Shown: positions 1 to 7,790 of the stretch, in pieces | Layout: the number at the start of each line of letters is the position of its first letter | How positions within the stretch are numbered: the stretch's first letter is position 1 | DNA from: Eubacteriales bacterium | GTDB taxonomy: Bacteria; Bacillota; Clostridia; Lachnospirales; Lachnospiraceae | Reading direction: 5' to 3' | Length of the DNA stretch: 56,792 bases | Assembly: GCA_030537135.1 (NCBI GenBank) | Contig: JAUNOP010000012.1 | Span: 1 to 56,792 of the forward strand | Made by a program: the position numbers and the translations under genes | The notes under the pieces: model-generated | The model's database searches: none | Seen by the model: the letters and a program-made list of their open reading frames with translations, nothing else | What the model was told of the DNA's origin: nothing

Positions 1-1
1 T

Positions 2-751
2 AACTGTATCAGGCAATATAAAACTTATGGGACCACCATAGAGAGGACACTTTATCCATCTGATTATAAGGACCGGTATTTTCATCTGTTTTACAGTAGT
101 CAGAAGCACGCTTCCGAGCAGGAACTGTTGGAGGCAAAGATCGACAGAATGAAAAAGAACCTGAAGAAGGTTTATGGTAAAGCATCAGAGATGGACAAGA
201 GTTATGCGCACTATTTCAAACCGATCTACTATCATGAAGGACAGGAAGATCAGGTCTTACAGCTGGCTCAGGAAAAAAGTGAGGTTATCGAAGAAGAAAT
301 ACATCTTTGTGGTTATTTCTGCATTATCACTTCGAAAAAGATGAGCGCAAAAGAGGCCCTGGAACTTTACAAGAGCAGGGATGGATCAGAAAAACTGTTT
401 AAAGCTGACAAGTCATATCTCGGTAATAAGGCAATCCGAGTCCAATCGGATGAAGCGGCGAACGCAAAGATTTTTATCGAATTTGTTGCTTTAGTGATCA
501 GAAACAAAATATATACAAGTTTAAAAGATGCTGTACTGGAAGATGACAGTAAAGCCAACTACATGAATGTACCAGAGGCAATCAAAGAACTGGAAAAGAT
601 TGAAATGATCAGGCAGACAGACGGCGAATACCGGCTGGACCATGCGGTAACCGCCACACAGAAAGCAATATTGAAAGCATTTAAGATGGATGCGGCATAT
701 GTGCAAAAAGAGGCAGGCAAGATAAGAGCAGCACTGAAGGAGGAAAAGTGA
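2..751 (+). CDS. IS transposase, C-terminal part (5' end outside window)
   Basis: This is the C-terminal part of a DDE-type insertion-sequence transposase, which cuts and joins element ends. The frame is open to the left edge of the window, so the start lies outside; a TTG at 128 is not a credible start. The stretch CGYFCIITSKKMSAKEALEL followed by YKSRDGSEKLFKADKSYLG and a KIFIEFVALVIRNKIYTSL segment resembles the end of the catalytic domain of IS1634/IS4-like transposases, with the last acidic residue probably the Glu of SEKLF. The family assignment is from memory of these motifs. Its TGA overlaps the ATG of the next small gene, which suggests translational coupling. Whether the upstream half is intact cannot be seen here. 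Confidence 0.7.
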   Translation, partial: NCIRQYKTYGTTIERTLYPSDYKDRYFHLFYSSQKHASEQELLEAKIDRMKKNLKKVYGKASEMDKSYAHYFKPIYYHEGQEDQVLQLAQEKSEVIEEEIHLCGYFCIITSKKMSAKEALELYKSRDGSEKLFKADKSYLGNKAIRVQSDEAANAKIFIEFVALVIRNKIYTSLKDAVLEDDSKANYMNVPEAIKELEKIEMIRQTDGEYRLDHAVTATQKAILKAFKMDAAYVQKEAGKIRAALKEEK

Positions 752-984
752 TGGCCAGACCAAAATGAGCAAAAACAACAAAAGAACAGATTGAGCAGGC
801 AGAAGAATTTGTGTTAAAAACAAAAGCTGCATATGATGAAGCTGTAAAAACTCTGAAGGAACTTCGTGAAAAAGAGAAGAAAGAGAACCAGGAAGCTCTG
901 CTTAAGGCTGTTGCCGAAAGTAAATGGAGCTATGAAAAAATCATGGAATTCATCCGGAGTGATCCGGAGGATGTCGAAGAATAA
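751..984 (+). pseudogene. Small IS-associated gene with in-frame stop
   Basis: A 78-codon frame begins with ATG overlapping the transposase stop (TGATG). It reads MARPK, then TGA at 766-768, then continues as a highly charged helical peptide (AKTTKEQIEQAEEF...) ending DPEDVEE at 984. The TGA is one transition away from CGA, and the basic MARPKRAK-like start would be restored by Arg, so I infer a nonsense mutation in a small accessory gene of the element. The function of such partner proteins is not known to me. It is followed six bases later by a terminator-like palindrome. Confidence 0.5.
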
Positions 985-990
985 TACAGG

Positions 991-1038
991 AAAACTCCTA
1001 CTCAAACCATTATAATGAATTCGTTGAGTAGGAGTTTT
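991..1038 (+). terminator. Rho-independent terminator after IS genes
   Basis: Arms of 15 nt, AAAACTCCTACTCAA (991-1005) and its exact complement (1024-1038), enclose an 18-nt loop, and the 3' arm ends in a T run. It closes the transposase unit and may also lie near the right end of the element. Confidence 0.75.
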
Positions 1039-1105
1039 TTAGGAAGTTTAGAAACAGATTTTTCCAGTGAAATAATCGACGAATGTGCATATCCTAATAA
1101 TGAAG

Positions 1106-1165
1106 TAAGCACGCTCGTTAAATAGCACTTGACTTTTGTGCTTATTTTGTTTGCGATATAAGCAC
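1106..1165 (+). promoter_or_regulatory. abiE promoter and probable autoregulatory operator
   Basis: Three copies of the heptamer TAAGCAC lie just before abiEi: forward at 1106-1112, inverted as GTGCTTA at 1138-1144, and forward at 1159-1165. A TTGACT hexamer (1129-1134) sits between the first two, and a GATATA-like -10 overlaps the third. AbiEi antitoxins are known to repress their own promoter through inverted repeats, so these heptamers are the likely binding sites. The -10 and spacing are poor, so the exact start of transcription is unsure. Confidence 0.55.
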
Positions 1166-1179
1166 GGAAGGACGGTGAT

Positions 1180-1767
1180 ATGATGGATAAAATGAGTAGA
1201 TTGATTCAAAACCATAACTATATAACGCCAGAAATCGCTGAAAAGTCGGGAATATCAAAATTCAAGTTTTACAAGTATGTCAGGGAGAATGGATTGGAAC
1301 AGGTCCGTCGAGGAATCTATTCTTCTGCGGATGAGTGGGTAGATGAACTGTATATCCTTCATCAGAGATGTCCAAATGCAATTTTTTTACATGATGAAGC
1401 TTTTTATTATCATGGTTTGACGGACAGAGAACCTCTTGTCCATACACTTACGATATATAGCGGATATAATTCGCATCGGCTTACAGCAGATGGAACCTGC
1501 AAAGTGTACACGGTCAAAAAAGAATTGCTGGATGTTGGCAAGATCATTGTGAATGATAATAACGGTAATATGGTTCCGATGTACGATTTGGAACGGACGA
1601 TCTGTGATTTGGTAAGAAGCAGGAATTCCATTGAAGCACAGGATTTCAATTCTGTCCTTAAGACATACGTCTCCAGAAAAGATAAGAATCTGAACCGGCT
1701 GATGAAGTATGCAAAGCTGTTTCGGGTTGATAATGTAACACGCAGATATATGGAGGTACTATTGTAA
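1180..1767 (+). CDS. abiEi: AbiEi-like antitoxin / transcriptional repressor
   Basis: A 195-residue protein with the layout of type IV abortive-infection antitoxins. The N-terminal winged-helix domain (about residues 1-55; MSRLIQNHNYITPEIAEKSG, then GLEQVRRGIYSSADEW) should bind DNA. The middle and C-terminal part (FLHDEAFYYHGLTDREP, then YDLERTICDLVRSR) matches the AbiEi antitoxin domain. AbiEi represses the operon and counters the AbiEii nucleotidyltransferase toxin. The start at 1180 has AAGGA seven bases upstream; a second ATG follows directly at 1183. It ends one base before the toxin ATG, as usual for this pair. The gene looks intact, although its toxin is broken, so it may now be only a free repressor. 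Confidence 0.8.
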   Translation: MMDKMSRLIQNHNYITPEIAEKSGISKFKFYKYVRENGLEQVRRGIYSSADEWVDELYILHQRCPNAIFLHDEAFYYHGLTDREPLVHTLTIYSGYNSHRLTADGTCKVYTVKKELLDVGKIIVNDNNGNMVPMYDLERTICDLVRSRNSIEAQDFNSVLKTYVSRKDKNLNRLMKYAKLFRVDNVTRRYMEVLL

Positions 1768-1768
1768 A

Positions 1769-2604
1769 ATGCAACTTACACCAGGACAGGTTAAAGGCAG
1801 GATCAAAAATGCTGCCAAACAGAATAAAGCAGATGCGAGGACGTTGATGCGTATTTATATGATGGAGCGCTTCCTTGAACGGGTTGACGTATCGAAGTAT
1901 AAGGATAACTTCATCATCAAAGGCGGTATGCTCGTAACAGCAATGGTGGGCGTGGCCCTCCGATCCACAATGGATATTGATACGAGCATAAAAAATTAGA
2001 ATTTGTCCGCAGAGGATGCAAAGCGAATTGTAACTGAGATTAAGGATATTGATATTGGGGATGGCGTTCAATTTGAGATTAAGGAAATATCCCGAATCAT
2101 GGATGAGATGGAATATCCGGGAATCCGATTTACCATGAACGCTATCATGGGTAAATTGGTCACGCCAATGAAATAGATATTTCAACGGGAGATGTGATCA
2201 CACCACGGACAATTGAATACCAGTATAAGCTGCTTCTGAATGACCGAACGATTTGCCTCTGGTCGTACAATCTTGAAACAATCCTGGCAGAAAAGCTTCA
2301 AACCGTTCTTGCAAGGGGACTTCTGAACACCCGTATGAGAGATTTTTACGATATTAAAATTCTTCTTTCAATATATGAACGGGATATCGATGAAGCGGTT
2401 TTGAGAAATGCGTTTGACGCGACGTGTAAAAAGAGGAATACAGAGAGCCTGAAAACGGAAGGCCCCCAGATTATGAATGCCATCGAAACGGATGGGCAGC
2501 TACATACGTTGTGGAAATCGTATCAGAAAAAATACCCATATGCCTCTGATATCGACTTTGAAGATGCGATAGACAGTACAAAATCCCTGTGGAATAAAAT
2601 TTAA
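1769..2604 (+). pseudogene. abiEii: Broken AbiEii nucleotidyltransferase toxin
   Basis: Three collinear pieces together make a normal-length (about 279-codon) AbiEii/AbiGii-type nucleotidyltransferase. The first piece includes the KGGMLVTAMVG and STMDIDTSI core and ends at TAG 1997-1999. The same frame continues as NLSAEDAKRIVTEIKDIDIG up to LVTPMK. A single-base deletion near 2171-2175 then shifts the frame, which resumes as IDISTGDVITPRTIEYQYKL through NLETILAEKLQTVLARGL and MRDFYDIKILL to 2604. The family uses a nucleotide to modify its target and is toxic to the cell during phage infection. With a nonsense codon and a frameshift this copy should be inactive. A GTG start at 2194 could make only the C-terminal half. 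Confidence 0.8.
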
Positions 2605-2626
2605 TAATTGATAAATACCGCGTTGG

Positions 2627-2762
2627 TTTCAGCCGGCGCAGCAGGCCAATGAGCAGCTCCAGAAGGGCGAGATCACCCAGCAGCAGTACGATGCGCTCCA
2701 GCGGGAGATCCAGGAGACTGAGCAGACGCTGGAGGCACTGGAGGCACAGGCTCCCAGCACTA
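2627..2762 (+). pseudogene. Relic of a phage tail tape-measure protein
   Basis: The frame reads FQPAQQANEQLQKGEITQQQ, then YDALQREIQETEQTLEALEA, and ends QAPST. This heptad-like coiled coil is typical of tape-measure proteins from Firmicute siphophages. It has no start, no ribosome site and no continuation, so it is a fragment. The assignment is by resemblance only. Confidence 0.4.
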
Positions 2763-2929
2763 ATGTTTGTGACAAAGTCTTTCGGCGCGTAGGCCTCCTT
2801 GTACTGCTGCGGCGTAAGGTATTATAAGAAGAAACCTATGGCAGATGTTTTGTCATATGTAAAGAATGGAAGTGAATAGCGGATAGATTAATTATGAATA
2901 CGATTGAATATACTACTCATGGATTTCCC

Positions 2930-3059
2930 CGTCGGAGGAGTTCTTCCCGGAGGCGGAAGCTACATTCGTAGACGTGAAAGTTAAAGTTATTTATGACGGA
3001 CAGAAAGGAGACATCATAAAGCAGTATGTGACATTCACGAAGGTTTATATATTGCCCTA
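2930..3059 (+). pseudogene. Coding-like relic, unassigned
   Basis: One frame reads PSEEFFPEAEATFVDVKVKV, then IYDGQKGDIIKQYVTFTKVY and a stop at 3057-3059. Its composition is protein-like, but there is no start codon or ribosome site. It faintly resembles the C-terminal part of PD-(D/E)XK (Rpn-type) transposase-like proteins of this family of bacteria; I am not sure of this. Confidence 0.25.
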
Positions 3060-3119
3060 GCTGCTATTTCGTGAAAACACTGGAAAAAGACGGAAAGATT
3101 CAAAGAGAGTTCTGATATG

Positions 3120-3171
3120 TTGACAAATGGCGGAGGGAGTAGTATACTGACGATAGTTAGCTATAACTAAC
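3120..3171 (+). promoter_or_regulatory. Promoter with operator-like dyad at the start site
   Basis: TTGACA (3120-3125), a 17-base spacer and TATACT (3143-3148) form a near-consensus sigma-A promoter. The dyad GTTAG-N6-CTAAC (3156-3171) covers the expected start of transcription, a good place for a repressor. TTAG/CTAA half-sites resemble DtxR/IdeR-type metal-repressor boxes, which would suit the ZinT-like gene that follows; this link is inference. Confidence 0.65.
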
Positions 3172-3202
3172 ATTAAAGTATAAAAAGAACAGGAGGAACA
3201 AA

Positions 3203-3964
3203 ATGAAGGCAAGAAGAAGAATTATTACAGGGCTTTGTATGTGTACAGCGGTATTATCCCTGGGAATTATCGGGAGTGTTTGCGCTGAGGAAATGTCTCC
3301 GGACGAGCAGCAGGAATATGGCATTTTCCCTGAGATTGCGGGCGAGGACGGAACAACGTATGAAAACCTCTTTCAGGTGATTCTGGATGAGAAATACGAT
3401 GACTATTGGGTGGAAAAGTGTGCTTCATTGATAGGCGATGAGCAGGCAGCAGAGACAGTGGATTTTCTGAAGAGCTATATAAGCTGTGATATTTATGGGC
3501 AGGAGGCAATTGAGGCTTATGCAGAAGCCCCTGAAAGCATGGGCTTTGACTGCTTCTATATTAATGATGCACAGACCTTTGCCTTCAAGGGTGATGAGAT
3601 TACAACAGTTCTGACCGATGGAACAGAGAGTACACATACCTATGAATATCTGGGACAGTATAAGATTGGCGAAGGAGAGACAATGAATTACAACGGACAG
3701 GAGATTGATCCGTCTTTCCTGTGTGATGTGTATAAGAGTATAGATGATGCCGGGGAATTTACCTATTTCTTTCTGCGAGATGATACCATGGACTCTACCT
3801 ATCATATTGAGTTTCGCTATGGGAGCGATTTGGAAGAGCTGCAGGGATATTTTGTAGGAAATTATGCTTACTGGCTTTCGGCTGGAATTGACGTTCAGGC
3901 AGATGAAGAGACGATTCATGATGTGATTGATCTGTTTATCACAGAAAATGTAGCAGAAGAATAA
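3203..3964 (+). CDS. Exported ZinT-like metal-binding protein
   Basis: A 253-residue protein with a clear signal peptide (MKARRR, hydrophobic core about 9-26, probable cleavage after VCA) and no convincing lipobox. The C-terminal 110 residues resemble the ZinT/AdcA C-terminal domain: a TEST-HTYEYLGQYKI strand region, FTYFFLRDDT, then YHIEFRYGSDLEELQGYF and a final EETIHDVIDLFITEN helix, the counterpart of the ZinT end. ZinT proteins bind zinc or related metals outside the membrane and pass them to an ABC importer. Only one His remains at the usual HFHIYFG metal motif (here TYHIEFRYG), so its metal site may differ. An AGGAGG lies six bases before the ATG. It stands alone behind its own promoter and is followed by a terminator. 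Confidence 0.6.
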   Translation: MKARRRIITGLCMCTAVLSLGIIGSVCAEEMSPDEQQEYGIFPEIAGEDGTTYENLFQVILDEKYDDYWVEKCASLIGDEQAAETVDFLKSYISCDIYGQEAIEAYAEAPESMGFDCFYINDAQTFAFKGDEITTVLTDGTESTHTYEYLGQYKIGEGETMNYNGQEIDPSFLCDVYKSIDDAGEFTYFFLRDDTMDSTYHIEFRYGSDLEELQGYFVGNYAYWLSAGIDVQADEETIHDVIDLFITENVAEE

Positions 3965-4088
3965 AGGGGCAGGTAAAAAGAAACTTGCTGCGAACTGAGT
4001 AAGCAGTAAAATGTAAGAGGCTTGTCAAGGAGAATTTTTCAAGACAGGAGAGCAGAGAAAACCGCAAAGCGCCTGAAGGGAAACTAAA

Positions 4089-4141
4089 ATACAGCCTGCG
4101 CGCATCATGGAAACAAATGATGCGCAGGCTGTATTGCTTTT
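4089..4141. terminator. Bidirectional terminator
   Basis: ATACAGCCTGCG...CATCAT (4089-4108) pairs with ATGATGCGCAGGCTGTAT (4117-4134) apart from a two-base bulge, followed by TTGCTTTTTTA on the + strand. It separates the converging ZinT-like and CapA-like genes and can serve both. Confidence 0.8.
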
Positions 4142-6115
4142 TTACTCTGCTGCACTGTCAGATTTTGCTTCAGGCTCCGCATTTTCCTCCTGCATGCTGT
4201 CAGCAGAGCTTTCCGGTGCTTGCTCGGTAATTTTTGCAGATAATTCCCGAAAGCGCGTGCGGATACTGCTTAAAGTGAACTCTTCGTCCGAATATTGATG
4301 GATATCGTGTTCCTCTGCCAGCTCGCTTGTGTATTCATCCAGGGGATAAACCTGAAAATTGTCTTTTTTCTCATTATAATGCATGACAGTAGGAAGCATG
4401 GTATAATCTTCCACATAGACCTCATGCGTCACCTCGCTGCGCTTTACAGTAATCTGAGCCATGCCTCCAAGCAGGCCGCTGACAGACTCCTGGGTAGACA
4501 CAAGGTTGCCAAGGGAGTAGTACACAAGAGTTTTATGGCCGTCGTCATTTTCCAGCATTTCATAGCTCTGAACAACGTGGGAGCCACTTCCTATAATAAT
4601 ATCCACGCCCTCATCTACCAGAAATTCTACCCATTCCTGCATGGCCTCATCTGGCTCCTCGGTTCCGGCAGTACCAGCGTTAAGAAAGAACACCACCAGA
4701 TTTCCCTCCTTTTTTGCCTTGGAGACAAGAGCTGTGACTCTCGCCCTGCTTAATACATCAATAAGATAGCTGTTTTCAGAAGTAAAACCAGAGGAGGAAA
4801 ATTCCTGGCACATATTGAGCATGGAAATCTTAAAATTTTTTACCTCTGCAACAGCCACAGTATCTGCATCTGTCTGGCTTGCATGGATGCCGAGAGGATA
4901 AATTTCCGGATGATTCTGCTTCCAGAATTCCAGGGTATTTAGGACACCGCTCTCTCCAAACGCAAAGGTAAGGCTGGAGGCATGGAGAATGGCGTCAAAG
5001 CCTGCTGCTGCCTGGGCGTCTGCCGCTTCCGTGGGGGCTGCAAACAAAGGATAGCCGCTGACGGAATTGTGGTCTGAGGTAAAGACAGAACCCTGGCTGG
5101 TTATGGCAAAATCCGCCGCCTGAATATCCTCGGCAATTCTGGAATAAAGGAAATCAAAATTCCAGTTATTTTTGGAACCAGACGTCAAAATTCTGTCATA
5201 GAACATGTTGTCGCCCGCTGCCAGAAGGGTGAGAGTATTCTGCTCCTCCAGAGCGAGGGCGTCTGCTTCCTCCTGCTGCTGTTGCTGCGCTGCTGCTGCG
5301 GCTGCCTCCATCTCCTTTTGCTTCTTGTTTTTGGTGTATGTATTCCACACAAGGGAGGTGATAAGAATAAGAATGGCGATTATGCCAAGCAGCAGCACAG
5401 TGCGCTGCCTTCGTACCTGCCTTGCACGGGCGCGCTTTGCCGCCGCCCTGGTGCGCCGGGAGGCAGAAGGGCGGCTTCTGGAAGAAGACCTCTGCCTGCC
5501 AGAAGAGCCTGGAGATCTATAAGCTTCGGAAGAAGAGGGTCTGCCGGAAGCAGTATTTCTGTGGGAGCCGGAGCTTCTGCGTGGGTTGGCATCCCTGTAC
5601 GAGTCGATATTTCTGCGTGAATCAGGGTTCCGATACGAGTCAGTACTCCTGCGCGAGTTGAGGCTTCTGTGCGAAGCGGCACTTCTGCGTGAATTGACAT
5701 TTCTATGCGAATCAGTGTTTCTGTGCGAAGCAGTACTCCTGTAGGAATCGCTGCTCCTGCGCGAGTCAAGGTTTCTGTGCGAAGCGGCATTCCTGCGTGA
5801 ATTGACGTTTCTGTACGAATCATTATTTCTGTGCGAAGCAGTACTCCTGTAGGAATCGCTGCTTCTGCGTGAATCATTACTTCTGCGTGAATCGCTATTC
5901 CTGCGCGAATCAGCATTTCTGTGTGTGCTGCGGTTGCCGGACAAAGCAGGGCTTTTGTCCGAGGATGTTCTTCCGCTGGAAGGCGTTTGGGAGCGGCTTT
6001 GGGAAGCGAGAGCCTGCTCGTCCATTCTTTTCTGCCATTCTTCAGGAAGCTTTAAACGGGGATAGGCATCGTCTGGAATACCAAAATTTCGTCTGGGAGG
6101 AGGAGTATTCTGCAT
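4142..6115 (-). CDS. Membrane-anchored CapA-family protein with Arg/Ser repeat
   Basis: A 657-residue protein with three parts. Residues about 65-190 are 21 tandem hexapeptides of the form [RHY]-R-[NS]-x-x-S. About 45 basic, Ser-rich residues follow, then one membrane segment (about 239-257, VLLLGIIAILILITSLVW). The rest is a CapA/PgsA-type metallophosphatase-like domain, LLAAGDNMFYDRIL to GSGSHVVQSYEML and LVYYSLGNLVS. CapA proteins act in poly-gamma-glutamate or envelope polymer handling. By the positive-inside rule the Arg-rich repeat faces the cytoplasm and the enzyme domain faces out; that topology is inferred. I chose the ATG at 6115, because AGAAAG overlaps the alternative GTG at 6127. 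It stands alone, with no capB/capC nearby, so a capsule role is not supported. Confidence 0.75.
   Translation of the reverse strand: MQNTPPPRRNFGIPDDAYPRLKLPEEWQKRMDEQALASQSRSQTPSSGRTSSDKSPALSGNRSTHRNADSRRNSDSRRSNDSRRSSDSYRSTASHRNNDSYRNVNSRRNAASHRNLDSRRSSDSYRSTASHRNTDSHRNVNSRRSAASHRSLNSRRSTDSYRNPDSRRNIDSYRDANPRRSSGSHRNTASGRPSSSEAYRSPGSSGRQRSSSRSRPSASRRTRAAAKRARARQVRRQRTVLLLGIIAILILITSLVWNTYTKNKKQKEMEAAAAAAQQQQQEEADALALEEQNTLTLLAAGDNMFYDRILTSGSKNNWNFDFLYSRIAEDIQAADFAITSQGSVFTSDHNSVSGYPLFAAPTEAADAQAAAGFDAILHASSLTFAFGESGVLNTLEFWKQNHPEIYPLGIHASQTDADTVAVAEVKNFKISMLNMCQEFSSSGFTSENSYLIDVLSRARVTALVSKAKKEGNLVVFFLNAGTAGTEEPDEAMQEWVEFLVDEGVDIIIGSGSHVVQSYEMLENDDGHKTLVYYSLGNLVSTQESVSGLLGGMAQITVKRSEVTHEVYVEDYTMLPTVMHYNEKKDNFQVYPLDEYTSELAEEHDIHQYSDEEFTLSSIRTRFRELSAKITEQAPESSADSMQEENAEPEAKSDSAAE
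5546..5923 (-). repeat. 18-bp coding minisatellite (21 hexapeptides)
   Basis: On the minus strand, 21 consecutive 18-base units encode hexapeptides such as HRNADS, RRSSDS, YRSTAS and HRNVNS. A higher-order block of six hexads (108 bases), beginning RRSSDS-YRSTAS and ending HRNLDS, is present twice in a row with few changes. The pattern points to growth by slippage or unequal crossing-over while the Arg-2, Ser-6 pattern was kept. Confidence 0.85.
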
Positions 6116-6324
6116 TATTAAACACACTTTCTGTAAAAATAGGAGGATGGAAGCACGAAAAGTATCATTGACGACAGTATAGCGGATAAATAGAAAAAAA
6201 GGAAGATTTTTTGAGAAAATTCATCTATTTTTTTGATTATACCAGAAAAAAGGAAGAATATGGAATGATATTTGCAGTGAATACGAAAGATAAATATCGG
6301 TCATACAGAATCCTTTTTAATGTC

Positions 6325-6384
6325 TTTACAAAGCTCAAAATATAAGCTATACTTATGAGACGGTTCTGCCTTCGCGGGCAGAAC
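6325..6384 (+). promoter_or_regulatory. MATE gene promoter with leader hairpin
   Basis: TTTACA (6325-6330), 17 bases and TATACT (6348-6353) make a good sigma-A promoter. Just after the start, GTTCTGCC (6363-6370) and GGCAGAAC (6377-6384) form a perfect 8-bp hairpin with a TTCGCG loop, 32 bases before the ATG. It may be an operator or may affect mRNA stability. The rest of 6128-6324 is AT-rich and shows nothing else. Confidence 0.65.
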
Positions 6385-6416
6385 AAGTACGATACAAAAG
6401 ACTTTAGAGGTGTGTC

Positions 6417-7790
6417 ATGAAAAGCTCAGAAAAAGATATGACAAAAGGAAGCCCCGGAAAACTCATTCTCACCTTTGCTCTGCCGCTGATGCTTGGAAAT
6501 ATGTTTCAGCAGGCCTATACGCTGGTGGATACGGCAGTTGTGGGGCAGGTAGTGGGAGTCAACGCACTGGCGGCCGTAGGCTCTGTAGACTGGTTTAACT
6601 GGATGAGTCTTGGAGTCTGCCAGGGGCTGACGCAGGGTTTCTCCATTCTGCTTGCCCAGCAGTTTGGGGCAAGGGATGAGAAGGGGCTTCAAAAAACGCT
6701 TGGAACCTCTCTGGTGCTGTCTCTTTTGTCTGCACTGGCAGTGACGATTTTATTTCTGGCAAGTACAGGTTCGGTTCTCCGTCTGATGGGAACAAGAGAA
6801 GAGATTTTGAGCGACGCCCTTCTCTACATACGCATCATGTTCGGCGGAATCATCATTGTGATGACTTATAACTGGCTTTCAGCAGTGCTGCGGGCAATAG
6901 GAGACAGCACCACGCCTCTGATTGCCATGGGGATTGCTTCTATATGCAATATTGTTCTGGACATTTTATTTGTGGCTCTGTTTCATTGGGGGATTGCAGG
7001 AGCAGCGGCGGCAACGTTGCTTGCACAGGTTGTATCCTGTATTTACTGCTTTCAAAAGATACGAAAAAGCTCTGTCCTGAGGATAGACAGAGAATCTCTG
7101 CGTGTGGATATGCGGCTGACCAGAAAGCTTTTTTCCCTTGGAAGTCCGGTAGCCTTGCAGAACATTATTATCTCCATAGGGGGAATGATTCTCCAGTCCA
7201 TTGTTAATTCCTTTGGAGTTGTCTTTGTTGCAGGCTTTACAGCAACAAATAAGCTGTATGGTCTTCTGGAAATTGCAGCCATTTCCTTTGGTTATGCGGT
7301 TTCTACCTATGCAGGACAGAACCTGGGAGCAGGAGAATATGAGAGAATTCGGACAGGAGTTAAAAGAGGGGCGCTGATGGCGATTGCAACCTCTGTTCTT
7401 ATTGCAGTTTTGATGCTGCTATTTGGCGAGCAGCTGATAGGCCTTTTTGTGGAAAAGGGCAACCCCAACGCTTTGCAGGTGCTTGATTATGGGCGTCATT
7501 ATCTGACTGTGCTTTCACTCTTTCTTCCGATTTTGTATTGTCTTCATATCTATCGCTCTGCGCTTCAGGGGATGGGAAACACGCTGATACCAATGGCGTC
7601 GGGGATTGCAGAGCTTTGCATGAGAATCGGAAGCGCTATGATACTGCCCGGTTTTTGGGGAGAATATGGCGTGTATTTTGCTGAGGTTGCGGCGTGGACA
7701 GGAGCAGCTGTTCTTCTATATGTGAGCTACAGACGGGTGCTTTTGACGATTGTGGGAAAGCGTTCCGGCAAGAAAATTGAGGGGAAATGA
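6417..7790 (+). CDS. MATE-family multidrug/cation exporter
   Basis: A 457-residue polytopic membrane protein of the multidrug and toxic compound extrusion family, which moves drugs or metabolites out in exchange for Na+ or H+. The opening KGSPGKLILTFALPLMLGNM and FQQAYTLVDTAVVGQVVGVN are typical of the clostridial DinF/NorM-like subgroup, and about twelve membrane segments can be counted. The start has AGAGG six bases upstream. Its ATGA overlaps the next gene, so a phosphodiesterase is made from the same message. The substrate cannot be told from the sequence. Confidence 0.9.
   Translation: MKSSEKDMTKGSPGKLILTFALPLMLGNMFQQAYTLVDTAVVGQVVGVNALAAVGSVDWFNWMSLGVCQGLTQGFSILLAQQFGARDEKGLQKTLGTSLVLSLLSALAVTILFLASTGSVLRLMGTREEILSDALLYIRIMFGGIIIVMTYNWLSAVLRAIGDSTTPLIAMGIASICNIVLDILFVALFHWGIAGAAAATLLAQVVSCIYCFQKIRKSSVLRIDRESLRVDMRLTRKLFSLGSPVALQNIIISIGGMILQSIVNSFGVVFVAGFTATNKLYGLLEIAAISFGYAVSTYAGQNLGAGEYERIRTGVKRGALMAIATSVLIAVLMLLFGEQLIGLFVEKGNPNALQVLDYGRHYLTVLSLFLPILYCLHIYRSALQGMGNTLIPMASGIAELCMRIGSAMILPGFWGEYGVYFAEVAAWTGAAVLLYVSYRRVLLTIVGKRSGKKIEGK

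Larger units (their letters stand above)
2605..3119. other. Gene-free stretch of decayed mobile DNA
   Basis: No intact gene is visible over about 515 bases. The stretch holds at least two short coding-like relics, described separately (2627-2762 and 2930-3059). Between them is a piece at about 2762-2820 whose reverse strand reads LTPQQYKEAYAPKDFVTN without a start or stop context. The change in GC content and the abrupt joins fit the remains of integrated phage or element DNA. Confidence 0.5.

Noticed and set aside
5546-5923. Regular short repeats that could suggest a CRISPR array
   Set aside because: The 18-base period has no spacers and stays in one coding frame with a constant hexapeptide pattern; it is a coding minisatellite.
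4142-6115. Capsule (poly-gamma-glutamate) operon
   Set aside because: No capB or capC neighbours; the CapA-type domain alone does not support capsule synthesis.
6867-7000. Possible internal gene or insertion in the MATE gene
   Set aside because: The protein is collinear with the family throughout; no break is visible.
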